64,000 nucleotides of DNA from Aricia agestis. Taxonomy: Eukaryota; Arthropoda; Insecta; Lepidoptera; Lycaenidae. Below, piece by piece: positions 45,170-56,307 of the stretch; position 1 is the stretch's first letter; every line of letters begins with the position of its first letter. A program made the translations under genes and the position numbers. Under the pieces are notes generated by a model. It saw only the letters and a list, made by a program, of their open reading frames with translations, searched no databases and was not told the origin of the DNA. The DNA lies in contig NC_056419.1 of assembly GCF_905147365.1 (NCBI RefSeq), positions 4,223,501-4,287,500 on the forward strand, given 5' to 3'.

Positions 45170-45270
45170 GGCCTGTTTAACCACTTCCTGATAAAGTGCC
45201 GGATAGGCTATCCACAATTTATTTGACAGATTCTCCATACTCCTTCTGTCAAGTTAAGTGGAGTGGAGTG
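45170..45270. mobile_element. MITE, GATAAAGTGCCGG family, copy 2 (partial)
   Basis: GGGCCTGTTTAACCACTTCC, GATAAAGTGCCGGATAGGCT, TTGACAGATTCTCCATACTC and TCTGTCAAGTTAAGTGG follow copy 1 (33345-33470). The closing arm is lost. Confidence 0.75.
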
Positions 45271-45369
45271 GAAATGGTAAGTTAAAGGGTATTATTTTAA
45301 AAATTTCCAAATATTACAATTTTCCAAAATTTACAAATTCCACAATTAAAAAATATCCGATTTCAGGAT

Positions 45370-45497
45370 AAAATTATTATCCCATGAAGTTTACTGAAAC
45401 TCAAATTATCTCCATAGCCAGCAAAATCGGTTCAGCGGTTTGGGCGTGATGAGGTAACAGACAGACAGACACATTTTCGCATTTATAATATTATGGA
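45370..45497 (-). mobile_element. Helitron-like family H1, 5' part
   Basis: On the minus strand: TCCATAATATTATAAATGCG, GTGTCTGTCTGTCTGTTACC, CATCACGCCCAAACCGCTGA, GATTTTGCTGGCTATGGAGA. Downstream it grades into unrelated AT-rich sequence. Confidence 0.7.
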
Positions 45498-47258
45498 TGT
45501 ACAGTTAAAGGTTTTGGAGTGTCAACCGGCCAATTCATCAGACGTACCGTCAATGCGCACTCAAAATGAGTTGAAGTACTAACAACTGAACCTACCTTTT
45601 CCTGTTTAAACTTTTCGTGAAAATTATAACAGAAGTTCTTATAGAAGTTCTACTTCGTTTCTGCACCTCTGCTTCATTTTATATGTATCGCTTTATTTGC
45701 ATTGTTTAAAATACGCAAGCTTTGCTCAAGCAATAACTTTAGTTTACGACGGATAAATTTTCTTTAACTCAAAATAATTATTGTGTTAATACACCGCAAA
45801 TTACTTTTTTATTTCACCTATTTCTGTTTCATTGGAAATATATTGCTCAATTTTATTTTATGTTTAATCTATTCTTTATTGCTGATTATCTTGCTTTTAA
45901 TGTAATTGTATTTAGCGTCCAATATATTTTTATTTTATTAGGAAAACAAACAAGTGATTAAAACTAATAAGTATTATTCCCCTATTTACTTTTCATATTC
46001 ATTTCTGTTAATCTGTTTTATCCATAGTACAAATACATGGATAAAGCAGATTATTTATTATTATTGATATCCATGTATCTTTATACAAAATACGAGCTTT
46101 TGCAAATGAGCCAATATACAAACTTTCATCCCCTATTTTAACCCCTTGGAGGTATAAAATAACTAGATTTTGTGTTCAACGCGTAGAAACATTCAGTGGA
46201 TGCACTGAAAACTGAAGGTATTTTCTTATTTATAAAAATTTCCAAGTTATTGAATATAGGTCAGGAATCTTAACGAACTTTTGGCCTTTTGCCGACGCCG
46301 TAGAAGCGTGTGCGTTTATTTTCCCGTGCACTTCATGCCAGGAAGAAATGGGGCATTGTTCTTAACTATTCCCTCAATTATTTTTTAATTAAAAACTTCG
46401 TTGAATTAAAAATAAAAGGAATTATAATTATATTCATTCTGCTTACTGCAACTTCTTCTAGGTTCAATATATTTCACATTCATTTCTTTTTGTGTCAAAA
46501 ATATATTGCTTTCTTTAACCTTGGAAGGATTAAGTAAGCAAATTATCACTTGCTTACAAATTACATCCCTCAAAGTGAAGCTCCTAAGATCTACAGTTTA
46601 TAAGTACTATCTTACTATTATTTTCTTCTATCTTCTAATTGATTTCCTATTTCATTATACATAATCATTGGACACGAGGAACTGACCTCACATGTCAGAC
46701 CATGTCAGTCTAATCGAAGTTTATTTATACTGACATGTGAGACGGCAACGTGTGAATCGTGTCTGAAATCGCGCTTAGTTAATTAAATCTAATTAATATT
46801 AACTGGTCTAATTGATTACAGTTAAACGGCTTCTTAATACTATTGACTTTGATGTGACACAACATGATCGTCCGAACCAATTATGTGTTTTGGTTGGGTT
46901 TATTGAAACTAAAAAAAAAACGGACACTCTGGGAGTGCTGGTAGAAGTGAGAAGCGGACAAAGCTGGTACCTATAGATTTACTCTGCATTAGCTCCACTT
47001 CGCCGCGCTGGCGGTGTACTCTTCTCTGTGTTATAAATTTTTGATCAGGTCACGTGTCCTAAGTCCTGACGCGACTTCAACAAGCTAACCTAAAAAAAAA
47101 CTAAAAAATAGCCCCTTCCAACGTCAGGCTGGCCCTGCAGCACGTTCACAAACAAAACAATGGTTTTACGGTTACCATATAACATAATAGAGTTATGTAT
47201 TTATTATTAAATATCATATGATAATTTTACAGTAAAACATCAGGCTTTTGTTCGCTAA
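45498..47258. other. No gene seen; one small repeat stub
   Basis: AT-rich. At 46108-46155, CAAACTTTCATCCCCTATTT and CCCCTTGGAGG are the inverse of the GGGGTTCAAATAGGGG part of Helitron-like family H2, a ~45-bp fragment. An imperfect inverted repeat with TGACATGTGAG lies at 46680-46745. A slightly GC-richer tract (46920-47150) is unassigned. Confidence 0.5.
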
Positions 47259-47312
47259 AATTCGAGCCCACAAACTTCGGCTTGCGCGTCGACGCGACTA
47301 ACCGAGCCATAG
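47259..47312 (-). mobile_element. tRNA-like SINE head, fragment
   Basis: On the minus strand TGGCTCGGTTAG (47298-47309) resembles an A box and GGGCTCGAAT (47260-47269) a B box, 28 bases apart, with GTCGACGCGCAAGCCGAAG between. The stems do not close into a cloverleaf and no downstream body or tail was recognised. Either a decayed SINE or a tRNA-like chance match. Confidence 0.4.
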
Positions 47313-48237
47313 AAGTCAAAAGAAGGAATGTCGTCTTAAAAATCTATAACTAATAATGCCGTCAAATCGTTCGGATCTTATCATAGCATTAAGCAATTTA
47401 TCATAACTATTTTAATCCGTTGAATGACACAATTAAAAATATCTTGATTTCCAACGACGGAATCTGACCACAGAATCAATACTCGTAGATGGGTGTCATA
47501 ACTGTAAATCATTATGGTGTCACACCTTTAGAATTCTGTAAAGTGATACACATAGTAACCAGAGCTGGTCGTCGCCGAATTCTGGCTTGGTAAGTAGGCT
47601 GTATGTCATTTTATTCGACAGCTCGTGAATGTAAAGCTACGGACAGACTAGCGACAAAAACTTTGATTTGAAAAGATGTTCAAGATGTTTTTATAGCTAT
47701 TAAAATGATGTCATTTTATTTGGAGATTTCACAATATTTATTAAGGTACATAAGTATTAAATTGTTTGGATGTGAATAAATTGGATACTTTACCTAGGTA
47801 CAATTACTAAATAGTAAGTACGCAACTTTAGGACTCATTAGTATATAATATTACATATTGTTACATATTGTATATGTTACATATTGATTTGAGACAAACT
47901 ACAAAGAAATTATTATAAAATTAGACCTATTATATAAAGATGTTTTACGAATGCTTCAGTTTAAATATTATGACAAGTCAAAAATTATTATTATCAAAAA
48001 TGTTTAATTAGGGTCACAAATTTAGTATTAGAGCTCTTTTTTTGCGAGTTGCGACATAACATTTTACATTAGTAATATTGTATTTTAAGCACTATTGAAA
48101 AACGGGTAAATGTAACAATTTCAAAAGTTATCCTGAAAGCATATTTTGAATCTATCATTTAGGAGGGTCCATTTAACGAAAAAAATGTGTATTATTTATT
48201 TAAATGACAAATGTTATCCCATTTAAACTCGTTGCAG
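47313..48237. other. No gene seen
   Basis: AT-rich. ATATTGTTACATATTG repeats near 47853-47888 are low-complexity. Confidence 0.5.
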
Positions 48238-48311
48238 AACGGTCACTCGCGGCGGTGGGTATGAGCGGGGGGAAGCGCGCGTGCGGGGGCTCGTCACGCG
48301 CGGGCGACTTG
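48238..48311. other. Isolated CpG-rich patch
   Basis: About 74 bases dominated by G and CG (CACTCGCGGCGGTGGG, GCGGGGGGAAGCGCGCGTG, GGGGCTCGTCACGCGCGGGC) inside very AT-rich DNA. CAAAAGTTATCCTGAAAGC about 120 bases upstream and its partial inverse GGATAACTTTCGGAAGC about 30 bases downstream could be weak terminal inverted repeats of a ~240-bp element (48119-48357). No gene or promoter signature recognised. Confidence 0.45.
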
Positions 48312-48763
48312 TAATGTTCATTAATTTTTGTGTTTTTTAGGATAACTTTCGGAAGCTATTTCTCCACACTTTAGTACTGAGTGATTATAAAAGAAAAAAT
48401 ACGTGTATTTTTATTTTCAACAAGGATCAATACATCAAAATTTGGCAGGAAGGTTTAATTGCACCTTGAATAGTGATTTTGTTTTACGTCAAAAGTGTGC
48501 TTGTTCTCAATTCTTCTTCACGAATGCAGATGTAACCGCATACATTGTACGCCTTGACTAAAGTACGGAGTGTCTTTCACGACGTGCATAACATTATAAT
48601 ATAATATATTTTTTCAATATTAATGATGCTATAGAATTGCTTGATAGTGCCATTTAAAATCTAAAGCTATATTTTATAATTTTAAGTACCTACTTCATAT
48701 TTTAATTGATTAATGAACACCTAAAGAGGAAAGGCATATTCTTTTGTTTTCATGTATTAGGAT
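48312..48763. other. No gene seen
   Basis: AT-rich; no supported features. Confidence 0.5.
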
Positions 48764-49050
48764 TTGGGCTCCAAAACTGGCTGGTTGGGGTTGCGGCAGG
48801 TTTTATCGTACCCGCAATTCTGCCTTAAGGGGGGGATGGGCAGACCACAAGGAAGTCCCACATACCCCGGAAGATATCCCCAATCCGCCGGGGATGAAAA
48901 AATTAAAAAATTAAAAAATTTGGTTAAAAAATTAAAAAAAGGCTCCAATATTAAAAAGGATTTGGATGAAAGTAGATCTGAGTTAAGGCGAGGACAAACC
49001 CCATTTTGTTATTTATTGACTCCCGGTTTACCTAGTTCCAATATATATAC
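48764..49050 (+). pseudogene. Unrecognised open frame, possible transposon remnant
   Basis: Open from TTG 48764 and continuing into the 3' end of the neighbouring Helitron-like element, so only the first ~95 codons can be original. The first 40 residues are Gly/Pro-rich (GGMGRPQGSPTYPGRYPQSAG), followed by a lysine-rich, probably helical stretch (KIKKLKNLVKKLKKGSNIKK). DNA composition at 48764-48900 is GC-richer than the surroundings, as in transposon coding sequence. No family recognised. It may be a gag-like or ORF1-like fragment, or non-coding. Confidence 0.25.
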
Positions 49051-49072
49051 GAAATGTAAAAAATATGAGATA

Positions 49073-50078
49073 CTAGATGTCCCGCGCGGCTTCGCCCGCG
49101 TAAATTAGGAATTTTACAGAAATCGTACATTTTCCCATGAAAAATAGCTATACTCTCTTCACGTGGTCTACTCTATATATGTACATATTATGTGCCAAAT
49201 GTTGTCATAAAAATTGCTCCAGTAGTTCGTGAGATAAACCCTTTCTAATATTTCCCCCGTTTTTCCCACATTTTCCTGAGTTTCTTCGGTCATATTAGTC
49301 GTAGCGTGATAATAATATAGCCTATAGTCTTACTCGATAAATGAGCTATGTAACACTGAAATTAGAAATAAGTTTTAAATCGGATCTGTAGTTCCTGAGA
49401 TAAGCGCGTTCAAGCAAACATACTCTTCAGGTTTATAATATGAATGTATGACTATGAAAAGTACTCACCAATAACAGGGTCATTATAGGCACATAAGTCA
49501 TAACCATAGGACGATGTATGGTATAATATGGTAGTGATGATGATGATGATGAATGTAACTTGAATAGTCATAATATGCTTTCCGTTCTTAAAACAACGCC
49601 GAAACTCCCAAACTTGTATCTATAAAGAATCAGGAGTTCTCTCGGCACCTTCCGAACCACGGTATACCAGGTATACCTCGGTGCAAAATCTTACTTGTTG
49701 GTAGCATATGCTTAGAATACTTCTCACGAAACCGAAGTCACCCCATATTTTCCTTTAAATTTTGAGGAGTTCCCTCGATTATTTATGGATCCTTCATCAG
49801 AATTCAGATCACCACTTTTGAACATAATGATGATAAGAAAACGAACAAACGAACAAATGAACATAAGAAAACGAACATAACACCTCCCCCATTTTGAAAG
49901 TCGGTTAAAATTGTTGCCTTTGTGTTATTCTGATGTAGCTATATTATTGTAAAGTTTCATTAAACTCCGTTCAGTAGTTTTTGCGTGAAAGAGTAACAAA
50001 CATCCATACATCCACACATCCATACATCCATACATCTATACATCCAAACAAACTTTCGCCTTTATAATATTAGTAGGA
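49073..50078 (-). mobile_element. Helitron-like element, family H3, 1.0 kb, inverted copy
   Basis: On the minus strand the boundaries are A|TCCTACTAATATTATAAAGG and GGGACATCTAG|T, the expected A-T insertion site with TC and CTAG ends and a GCGG/CCGC hairpin before the 3' end. After a TGGATGTA/TGGATGTG minisatellite (about 50000-50045) the body follows the 37.5 kb copy from AACCGACTTTCAAAATGGGG to the end. The first ~165 bases differ from that copy, so the two have different 5' halves. Non-coding. Confidence 0.75.
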
Positions 50079-50850
50079 TAAAGCACAATATTTAAAAGGG
50101 TTTGAATCATAAACATTTTAATAAAACGTAATACTTTAGCTGTAATTAATTTACAAACTCACCTCCGACAAAAATCTTTATCATCGAAATATAAGTATTA
50201 ACTAGTATAACATACATTTTATTTGAATAAACTGTTAGTTAATATATTATATAAATAAGGTTTGAATCAACAATTTTTTTTCTTAATATTATGTATTTCA
50301 AAGTTATTTAAAAAACACATGAAAAATAACATAGAGAAGATCGGCCCCTCGACACTACAATTTTATGCTAAGCTAAAATGAATCTTATTGCGATTACAGG
50401 ACTTCGATTGTGTGCAAGGTTATCGTTTTGGAATTGAGGTAAGTGCTCGCCTTAATTTTGACAGCATTAAAATTAATCATCACATTTCGAAGGGTAGAAT
50501 GTGCGTCGACAATAACAAAATATTTAACTCAATATAGTGTTTTAATTCAAAACTTTCCCTTTACCTACATTTCCTAAAAATTCCAAGCATTATAAAGCTA
50601 TAACAGCACAATTACCTGAATAATAGGCAAACGGAATGCAGCATGGGCAAATAGAGATTTTTTAATTGTTTCAAATTGTGTACAATTATGTACAATAACG
50701 GGTGGACGGCCATATAAAGTGTATGTAGTGATAACTCAGTATGGTTCTGCCGCATTTGGCTATCCCAAACGCCTTTCTAATGTCCGTTTAGCGATTTATT
50801 CTCTTTTGAAACTTTTACGTGTTTATTGCGATGTGCTTGTAGTTAATTCA
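50079..50850. other. No gene seen
   Basis: AT-rich; no supported features. Confidence 0.55.
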
Positions 50851-51068
50851 TCCATACTAATATTATAAATGCGAAAGTGTGTCTGTCTGTCTGTCCGTCT
50901 GTCTGTTACCTCTTCACGCGCGAACCGCTGAACCGATTTTGCTGAAATTTGGCATGGAGATACTTTGAGTCCCGAGAAAGGACATAGGATAGTTGTCATC
51001 TCGGAAAAATGTACGGTTCCCGCGCGATGAACGAATTTTGGCGCAACGGAGTTGCGGGCGTCATTGAG
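50851..51068 (+). mobile_element. Helitron-like family H1, most complete copy (about 218 bp)
   Basis: A|TCCATACTAATATTATAAAT start, a GTCT microsatellite (50881-50910), GAACCGATTTTGCTGAAATT, TTTGAGTCCCGAGAAAGGAC, GTACGGTTCCCGCGCGATGA, and the 3' hairpin GCAACGGAGTTGC. The terminal CTAGT has decayed to TTGAGT. Relatives: 18985-19495 (split), 27234, 41055, 45370, 55470. Microsatellite-bearing Helitron-like families of this kind are known in Lepidoptera. Non-coding. Confidence 0.75.
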
Positions 51069-51742
51069 TAATTCATAATCTTGATTGGTTTGTTAGTGTT
51101 CTTGATGCGTATGGTCTATGGAGGTGCATACGAGTAGACTTTCAGGCCCTTAGCCTATTAAAACTTTTGTGTAGCAGTTTTTGACTGATTTCGATAAAAT
51201 TTTTTCACCGTCTAACGAATTTTCGATTAACTGCCACGTGTCCTGGCCTGTCGCGAGTTTACATTTTTTGTCCATCCTAAAACAAGTTTACCACCACTAT
51301 AATATAATTTTTTGAGCTAGTGACTGAGTAATGTAGTGAAGATGACGACTTGTCTTAACCGAATACTTCAAATGCCATTATATATCTATATCTACCTCTA
51401 TACACATATCCCAACTAATCCGCGTCCAGTAACCCGAAAGCCTTACAAAATGAAGTCAGTCCACGTCAGTCCGCAGTCCGCAGTCAATGTCGTTCCGTTA
51501 CTCTCCGTTTAGCCTCTAATCGGATTATATGACAAGTTAGAAACGGTCTAAGGCGGCCTACACACGACTCACGAGTATTGAGACGTTTGTTTATTTTTTA
51601 TGTAATTTGATTAAGAAGAATGTTATTTTAGCAGTATTATAAAATAACTGTTGCACTCCGTAATTGCAGGCAGAAGTAAAAATCAGCAGATGCAATGCAT
51701 GTAAATTTTCGACAGACAGAGTGGAAGAAGAATAATATTTTT
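51069..51742. other. No gene seen
   Basis: No supported features. CGCAGTCCGCAGTCAA and GTCAGTCCACGTCAGTCC near 51460-51485 form a short GTC-rich tandem. Confidence 0.5.
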
Positions 51743-52065
51743 AACCGACTTCAAAAAAAGGAGGTTATCAATTCGACGCGTATTATATAATTGTACTATC
51801 CAGTTTTTGTATATGTTAATCTATAGCAGCCTGAACAAATGTGCCAAATTTCAAAAGTGCATGTACCTACTATGTATGTATGTTTTTATGTTTGTGCACG
51901 CATATCTCCGGAACTGCAAGTCCGATTTAAATTATATTTTTTTTATTGTACTGGGTATTGTTCGACTTAGGGAATACTGTAAGTTTCATCAAAATCCGTT
52001 CAGTAGTTTTTGAGATAGAGAATTTTAGTTCTTAATTAAGTACGTACGATTATTTGAAGTCGGTT
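51743..52065. mobile_element. TIR element (MITE), AACCGACTTC ends, about 323 bp
   Basis: Starts AACCGACTTCAAA and ends TTTGAAGTCGGTT. Inside: GGTTATCAATTCGACGCG, CATATCTCCGGAACTGCAAG, TCATCAAAATCCGTTCAGTA and GTTTTTGAGATAGAGA. Short TIRs with a non-coding interior. TSD not certain (T-rich on both sides). Confidence 0.7.
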
Positions 52066-52127
52066 TTATCTTTTTAAAATACTATTCCTCTCCAACGATG
52101 CGCTCTCTTTACACCTAAATAATTTTA

Positions 52128-52475
52128 GATCAGCGGGGCTAAAATGGTCACATTTAGCAATTCCTCTCAATCAATTCAGCAAATAAATTGTCAAAACTGT
52201 CAAACTGACAAATGTCAAATAAGTACGAATTACTACAGTGCGACAAGGTTAAATATGAACGTGGGCGGTGGCGCTGCTCGTAAAGGAGAACTGTCAAAAA
52301 TGACGTTTGTGTATGATGGCAGCGTTAGTTCCTTTCTTCGACACGTTCATTTAAAGACTTGTCGAATTGTAGACATGAATTGCAAGCAGACTTGCATTTT
52401 GCGATTTAAAAAAAATGAATCATATTATGATTCTTAATGTGATTCTCCAAAGCGACCATTTTAGCCCCGCAGGTC
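52128..52475. mobile_element. TIR element (MITE), family 1 relative, about 348 bp
   Basis: Left GATCAGCGGGGCTAAAATGG, right (rc) GACCTGCGGGGCTAAAATGG. The same asymmetric end pair (GATCAGC and GCAGGTC) is seen at 2143-2465, so those bases belong to the element. The interior has several TGTCAAA repeats and an open frame of 97 codons that starts inside the TIR and is most likely chance. Confidence 0.75.
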
Positions 52476-52817
52476 ACTCATGTCCTGACACTTTGATGCT
52501 GAAGTCCTTTTCCCTAAAAAGTGCACCACGTCGCGAAAGAAGTTCTCACTTCAAAATTTTTTACAACTTACAGCCTTTTTGGGAGTTGGATAAGAAAAAA
52601 AATCAGTAAACAACGTGTGTATCCGCCCTACGCGCGGATTTATTGATTCAGTTTATCGCGGCCGAAGTATCGTGGACGGCGAGTCCCTTCGCATCAACGT
52701 CCACCGCTTCCAAAAGTATAAATTTAATAACATTCGTAATCCGATTCCCGAGATGGGTACGAGTATGTAATTTTGATAAGATGGCCGATATTTGTTTTGA
52801 TGGTAAATATTTCTGAA
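52476..52817. other. No gene seen
   Basis: Contains CGGCCGAAGTATCGTGGACG and ACGTCCACCGCTTCCAAAAG, slightly GC-rich, unassigned. Confidence 0.45.
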
Positions 52818-53060
52818 TCTATATAATTATATAAAACTCAAAGGTGACTGACTGACTGATTGACATAGTGATCTATCAACGCACAGCCCAAACTACTGGA
52901 CGGATCGGGCTGAAATTTGGCATGCAGGTAGATGTTATGACGTAGGCATCCGCTAAGAAAGGATTTTGATAAATTCCAACCTCAAGGGGTTCAAATAGGG
53001 GATGAAAGTTTGTATATAATAATACTTCTTAACGCGAGCGAAGCCGCGGGCAAAAGCTCG
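52818..53060 (+). mobile_element. Helitron-like element, family H2, copy 2 (243 bp)
   Basis: A|TCTATATAATTATATAAAAC start, then the same order as the 15.6 kb copy (GACTGACTGATTGACATAGT, CAACGCACAGCCCAAACTAC, GGGCTGAAATTTGGCATGCA, AACCTCAAGGGGTTCAAATA) and GCGAGCGAAGCCGCGGGC-AAAAGCTCG|T at the end. Non-coding. Confidence 0.72.
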
Positions 53061-53260
53061 TCTATCATATTTTGACATCCAGAATCCAGATATTTTATTC
53101 ATATTTTAATAATTGAACCAGTAAACATCGTATCACTTAACTCTTAAAGTTTCTCACCGTAAAAACCTTCCCTGCACTTCCACGAATAAGATAAATTAGC
53201 CAAATTGATAAAGACATTCTCGAGTTTTCACGAGACGAACAAAATTGAAAATTCATTTTT

Positions 53261-53298
53261 AACCCCCGACAAAAAAGGGGGGTGTTATAAGTTTGACG

Positions 53299-53345
<47 letters not shown>

Positions 53346-53450
53346 GTGTGTATCTGTCCGTGGCATCGTAGCATCCAAACGGGTGGACCGATTTTCATCT
53401 TTTTTTTTTGTTTGAAAGCTGACATGATCGAGAGTGTTCTTAGCTATAAT
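53261..53450 (+). repeat. Repeat with (GTCT)9 microsatellite
   Basis: AACCCCCGACAAAAAAGGGG, GTGTTATAAGTTTGACGTG, then nine GTCT units (53300-53337) and GTGGCATCGTAGCATCCAAA, GGGTGGACCGATTTTCATC. I remember this order from lepidopteran dispersed repeats. Single copy here, so class undecided. Non-coding. Confidence 0.55.
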
Positions 53451-53845
53451 TTATCATCATCAGCCTGCTCAGTGCTGGACAATTAGGGTTTATCTGGTTC
53501 ATTAAAGGCCGTTACCAACTTGTAGTCGTTTGATGGGTTTTATATTTCATTCTAGTTCGTGACATTTGTGAATATACAATATACGTACACACATAAAGAA
53601 GTAGATAAAGTATAAACAGTAAATATTTACATGCTGCTGCTGCAGCATCACCTGGATTCTATAGGAATCGAGCTTCGTATGAACCCACAGTGGAGGTTTC
53701 ATGTTTGGGCTCATATTAACGGCCTCATCGAAAACGACATTGATAGATGGTTATCATGAGAATATAATTCTGTTGATAGGAATTATTCTGCACTATAACC
53801 AACACAAGTTTAAAAAGTATGAAATTAAATTAAATTAAGAAATTT
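53451..53845. other. No gene seen
   Basis: Begins with TCATCATCAGCCTGCTCAGT-GCTGGAC, a motif I associate with ends of lepidopteran repeats. CTGCTGCTGCAGCA near 53634 is a short CTG repeat. Confidence 0.45.
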
Positions 53846-54230
53846 AAAAAAAAACCCCCGCCAAAACAACTTTAAAAAGTAATGAAATAATATTTACTGC
53901 CTTTAAGTTCAAATAATTCCTAACTTGTGTAAAGTAATATTTTAGTCCATAATAATTGTTGTCAAGGTGTGTCGGGGGACCGCTAATGTAGATGTTTAAT
54001 TTCACATAACAAGTTTAAGGATCAATTCACAGCGATCTGAATCGAGATAGGTAATCAGCGACTTGGCGGTTGTAACTTGTAGGTTGTAGTTTACTTGGCG
54101 GTCCCCCGACACACCGTGACAACAATTATGGACTAAAATATTACTTTACACAAGTTAGGAATTATTTGAACTTAAAGGCAGTAAATATTGTTTCATTACT
54201 TTTTAAAGTTGTTTTGGCGGGGGTTTTTTT
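53846..54230. mobile_element. Foldback/long-TIR element, CCCCCGCCAAAAC ends (385 bp)
   Basis: Left arm 53846-53983 and right arm 54098-54230 are nearly identical inverse copies of about 135 bp: AAAAACCCCCGCCAAAACAA, TTTAAAAAGTAATGAAA, TTTACTGCCTTTAAGTTCAA, AACTTGTGTAAAGTAATATT, GTGTGTCGGGGGACCGC. The spacer of about 114 bp is unique. No coding capacity. TSD unclear because both flanks are A/T runs. Confidence 0.88.
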
Positions 54231-55469
54231 ATTATTTAATTACAATATCAGTTCTTATATATGAAACTTTACAAAAATTACCTTTAGTCATCTCTTTAGT
54301 ATATTTTGCCGTTAGCTATCATCGCAAAAAACGACTCCAGATTCGATCGGTCAAGCCATTCCATATAAAATCTCATGACAAATACCAAAACCCAAGCATA
54401 AAACCCCTTAATTAGTGAAAACCTCCAAACAAAACGTCACATTTCAGGGGTTTCAGAGCACCCTTTATTATTTTTCTTCGTGAATAATGGGGTTAGGCAA
54501 ACATCGCTTAAAATAAACCTGACGTGTGATAAATGAGTAAGGCTTATAAAAGCAAGGTGACATCTTGACATTTTATTCATTAATTCGTCCTACAAAAATA
54601 TTCAGGAAGACCAGAGGTCGGTTGGATTATCTTCGGAATAGTTAAGTGGTGTTGTAATTAATTGTGGTAGGATTCCGTGATTTAATATTGAATTGTTTTA
54701 GTTCGCAAAACTATGTGGTAGATCATGGTCATTTTATGCTGCGTTTTGGGTAGGAAAAAAAGATGGCAGTCAGACCTACAGCACGCAACGCAACTTTGAA
54801 TACAGCCGGTACAGCCGTTAGCGAGCAATTCTGTGACCAATACCAGAAATAAGAATTTTGTGTATTAAATATAGAGAGATTGATGTAGAAAAGCATTTTC
54901 TATTTAAAAATTGAGCTCTCAGCAACGGCTGCTGCTGCTAGTGTTTCTAGGAAACTTAGTATTTAGGTTTTTTTAAAGATAAATACTAGCTTTCTATAGC
55001 GAACTTGGTGCTTAAGTTAATCAAAAGAATATAAACTATGTAGTCAAATTCATTTACAAGACCGATTGATTCCAGTAAATTCATTATATTAATCAATACA
55101 TGACGTATTCACAGAATTTCGATTTGAACCCCTAGAACATTTCCGTGAATTTGACTACACTTTTGAATATTGAATAGCACAAACATTCAGAATTCCTATT
55201 CCTGGGAAATGAGCACACGTATGCTGGGAAACCTGGTCACGTCTTACAATTAGACCGCCTTGGCCTTTAATTTAACTATAACGTTCTTAAGCGGAATATA
55301 TAGCAGGGTCTATAATTAATGGAACGGACATGGGTAGAGCGAATATACAACCAAACAGAGGGACAAGTCAATTGTTCGGAAGAAAGAAACGGTGCGAGAC
55401 AATTAGTATCCTAATAAAATGCGTTACACACACATATAAATGTTTGGCACACTGATATATTATATTGAT
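54231..55469. other. No gene seen
   Basis: AT-rich; the 75-codon frame starting at 54188 runs out of the foldback element and is unsupported. Confidence 0.5.
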
Positions 55470-55650
55470 AATAGTAAACATCTCTGTAATTGCAAAAGTT
55501 TGCCTGTATGTCACCTCGTCATGTCTAAATCGCCGATTTAAAAGCAGTTTAGTACGGCGATACTTTAAGACCCTGGAAATGACAAAGATATATTATTTTT
55601 ATAATGTGTCAAAATGTACGGATTCCACGCGACTAAATAATAATTTATCT
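55470..55650 (+). mobile_element. Helitron-like family H1, strongly decayed copy
   Basis: CACCTCGTCATGTCTAAATC, GGCGATACTTTAAGACCCTG, GAAATGACAAAGATAT and AAAATGTACGGATTCCACGC follow the order of the 50.9 kb copy with many substitutions. No ends preserved. Confidence 0.55.
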
Positions 55651-56307
55651 CTATCATATTATATGTGTAATGTCCAGATTACTGAATAAACGTTTATTTA
55701 TTTTATTTTATTTATTTATATTATACCTATTAACTAGTTCTCTATAAAATGAAAAATACGTTGACATATTATAACAGTAAATCCAAACTTGGCCAATGGA
55801 ACCTCAGCTCTGACCGCACCAAACCAGTTTATACCGCAACTGATCCAGTTTAAAACGGTTTTTGCGCTGCAGTGTTTTTGTGACTATGACAATTTAGGTT
55901 CTTTTTTTGTATAAATTGGAAAAAGTAACAAACTTCCAGTGTATAAAGAATGATAGCTAGACAATTATAATGATGATACTCACTGTAAATATACAAAACA
56001 CTGCACTTATTTTATAATATAACTGCCCTTTCCTGTTAGATTGGAAGAGATGGTTGATAGACAGGGACAAAAATTTGTATTATTTGTGTAACTTATTATG
56101 TTGGTTAAAGTTGAAATTCAAAGAGGACTTCGTTAATTTGATTTAACTATCGTCATCGAGAAAAATGCCATATTCAACTTTAACCAAAGATGTGACATTT
56201 TGCACTGTTATAGTTAAAGTTACAGTTATAATTAAAGTTAGTTGGTGCAACCTAACCATAATGTTGCAAAAATATTAAGTAGCGTGGATGAAAGTTAACA
56301 TTATTTA
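55651..56307. other. No gene seen
   Basis: AT-rich; TTTATTTATTTTATTTTA low complexity near 55695-55720. Confidence 0.5.

Noticed and set aside
52144..52437. 97-codon ATG frame inside the GATCAGCGGGGC MITE
   Set aside because: Starts within the terminal inverted repeat and has no recognisable domain; MITEs of this size are non-coding.
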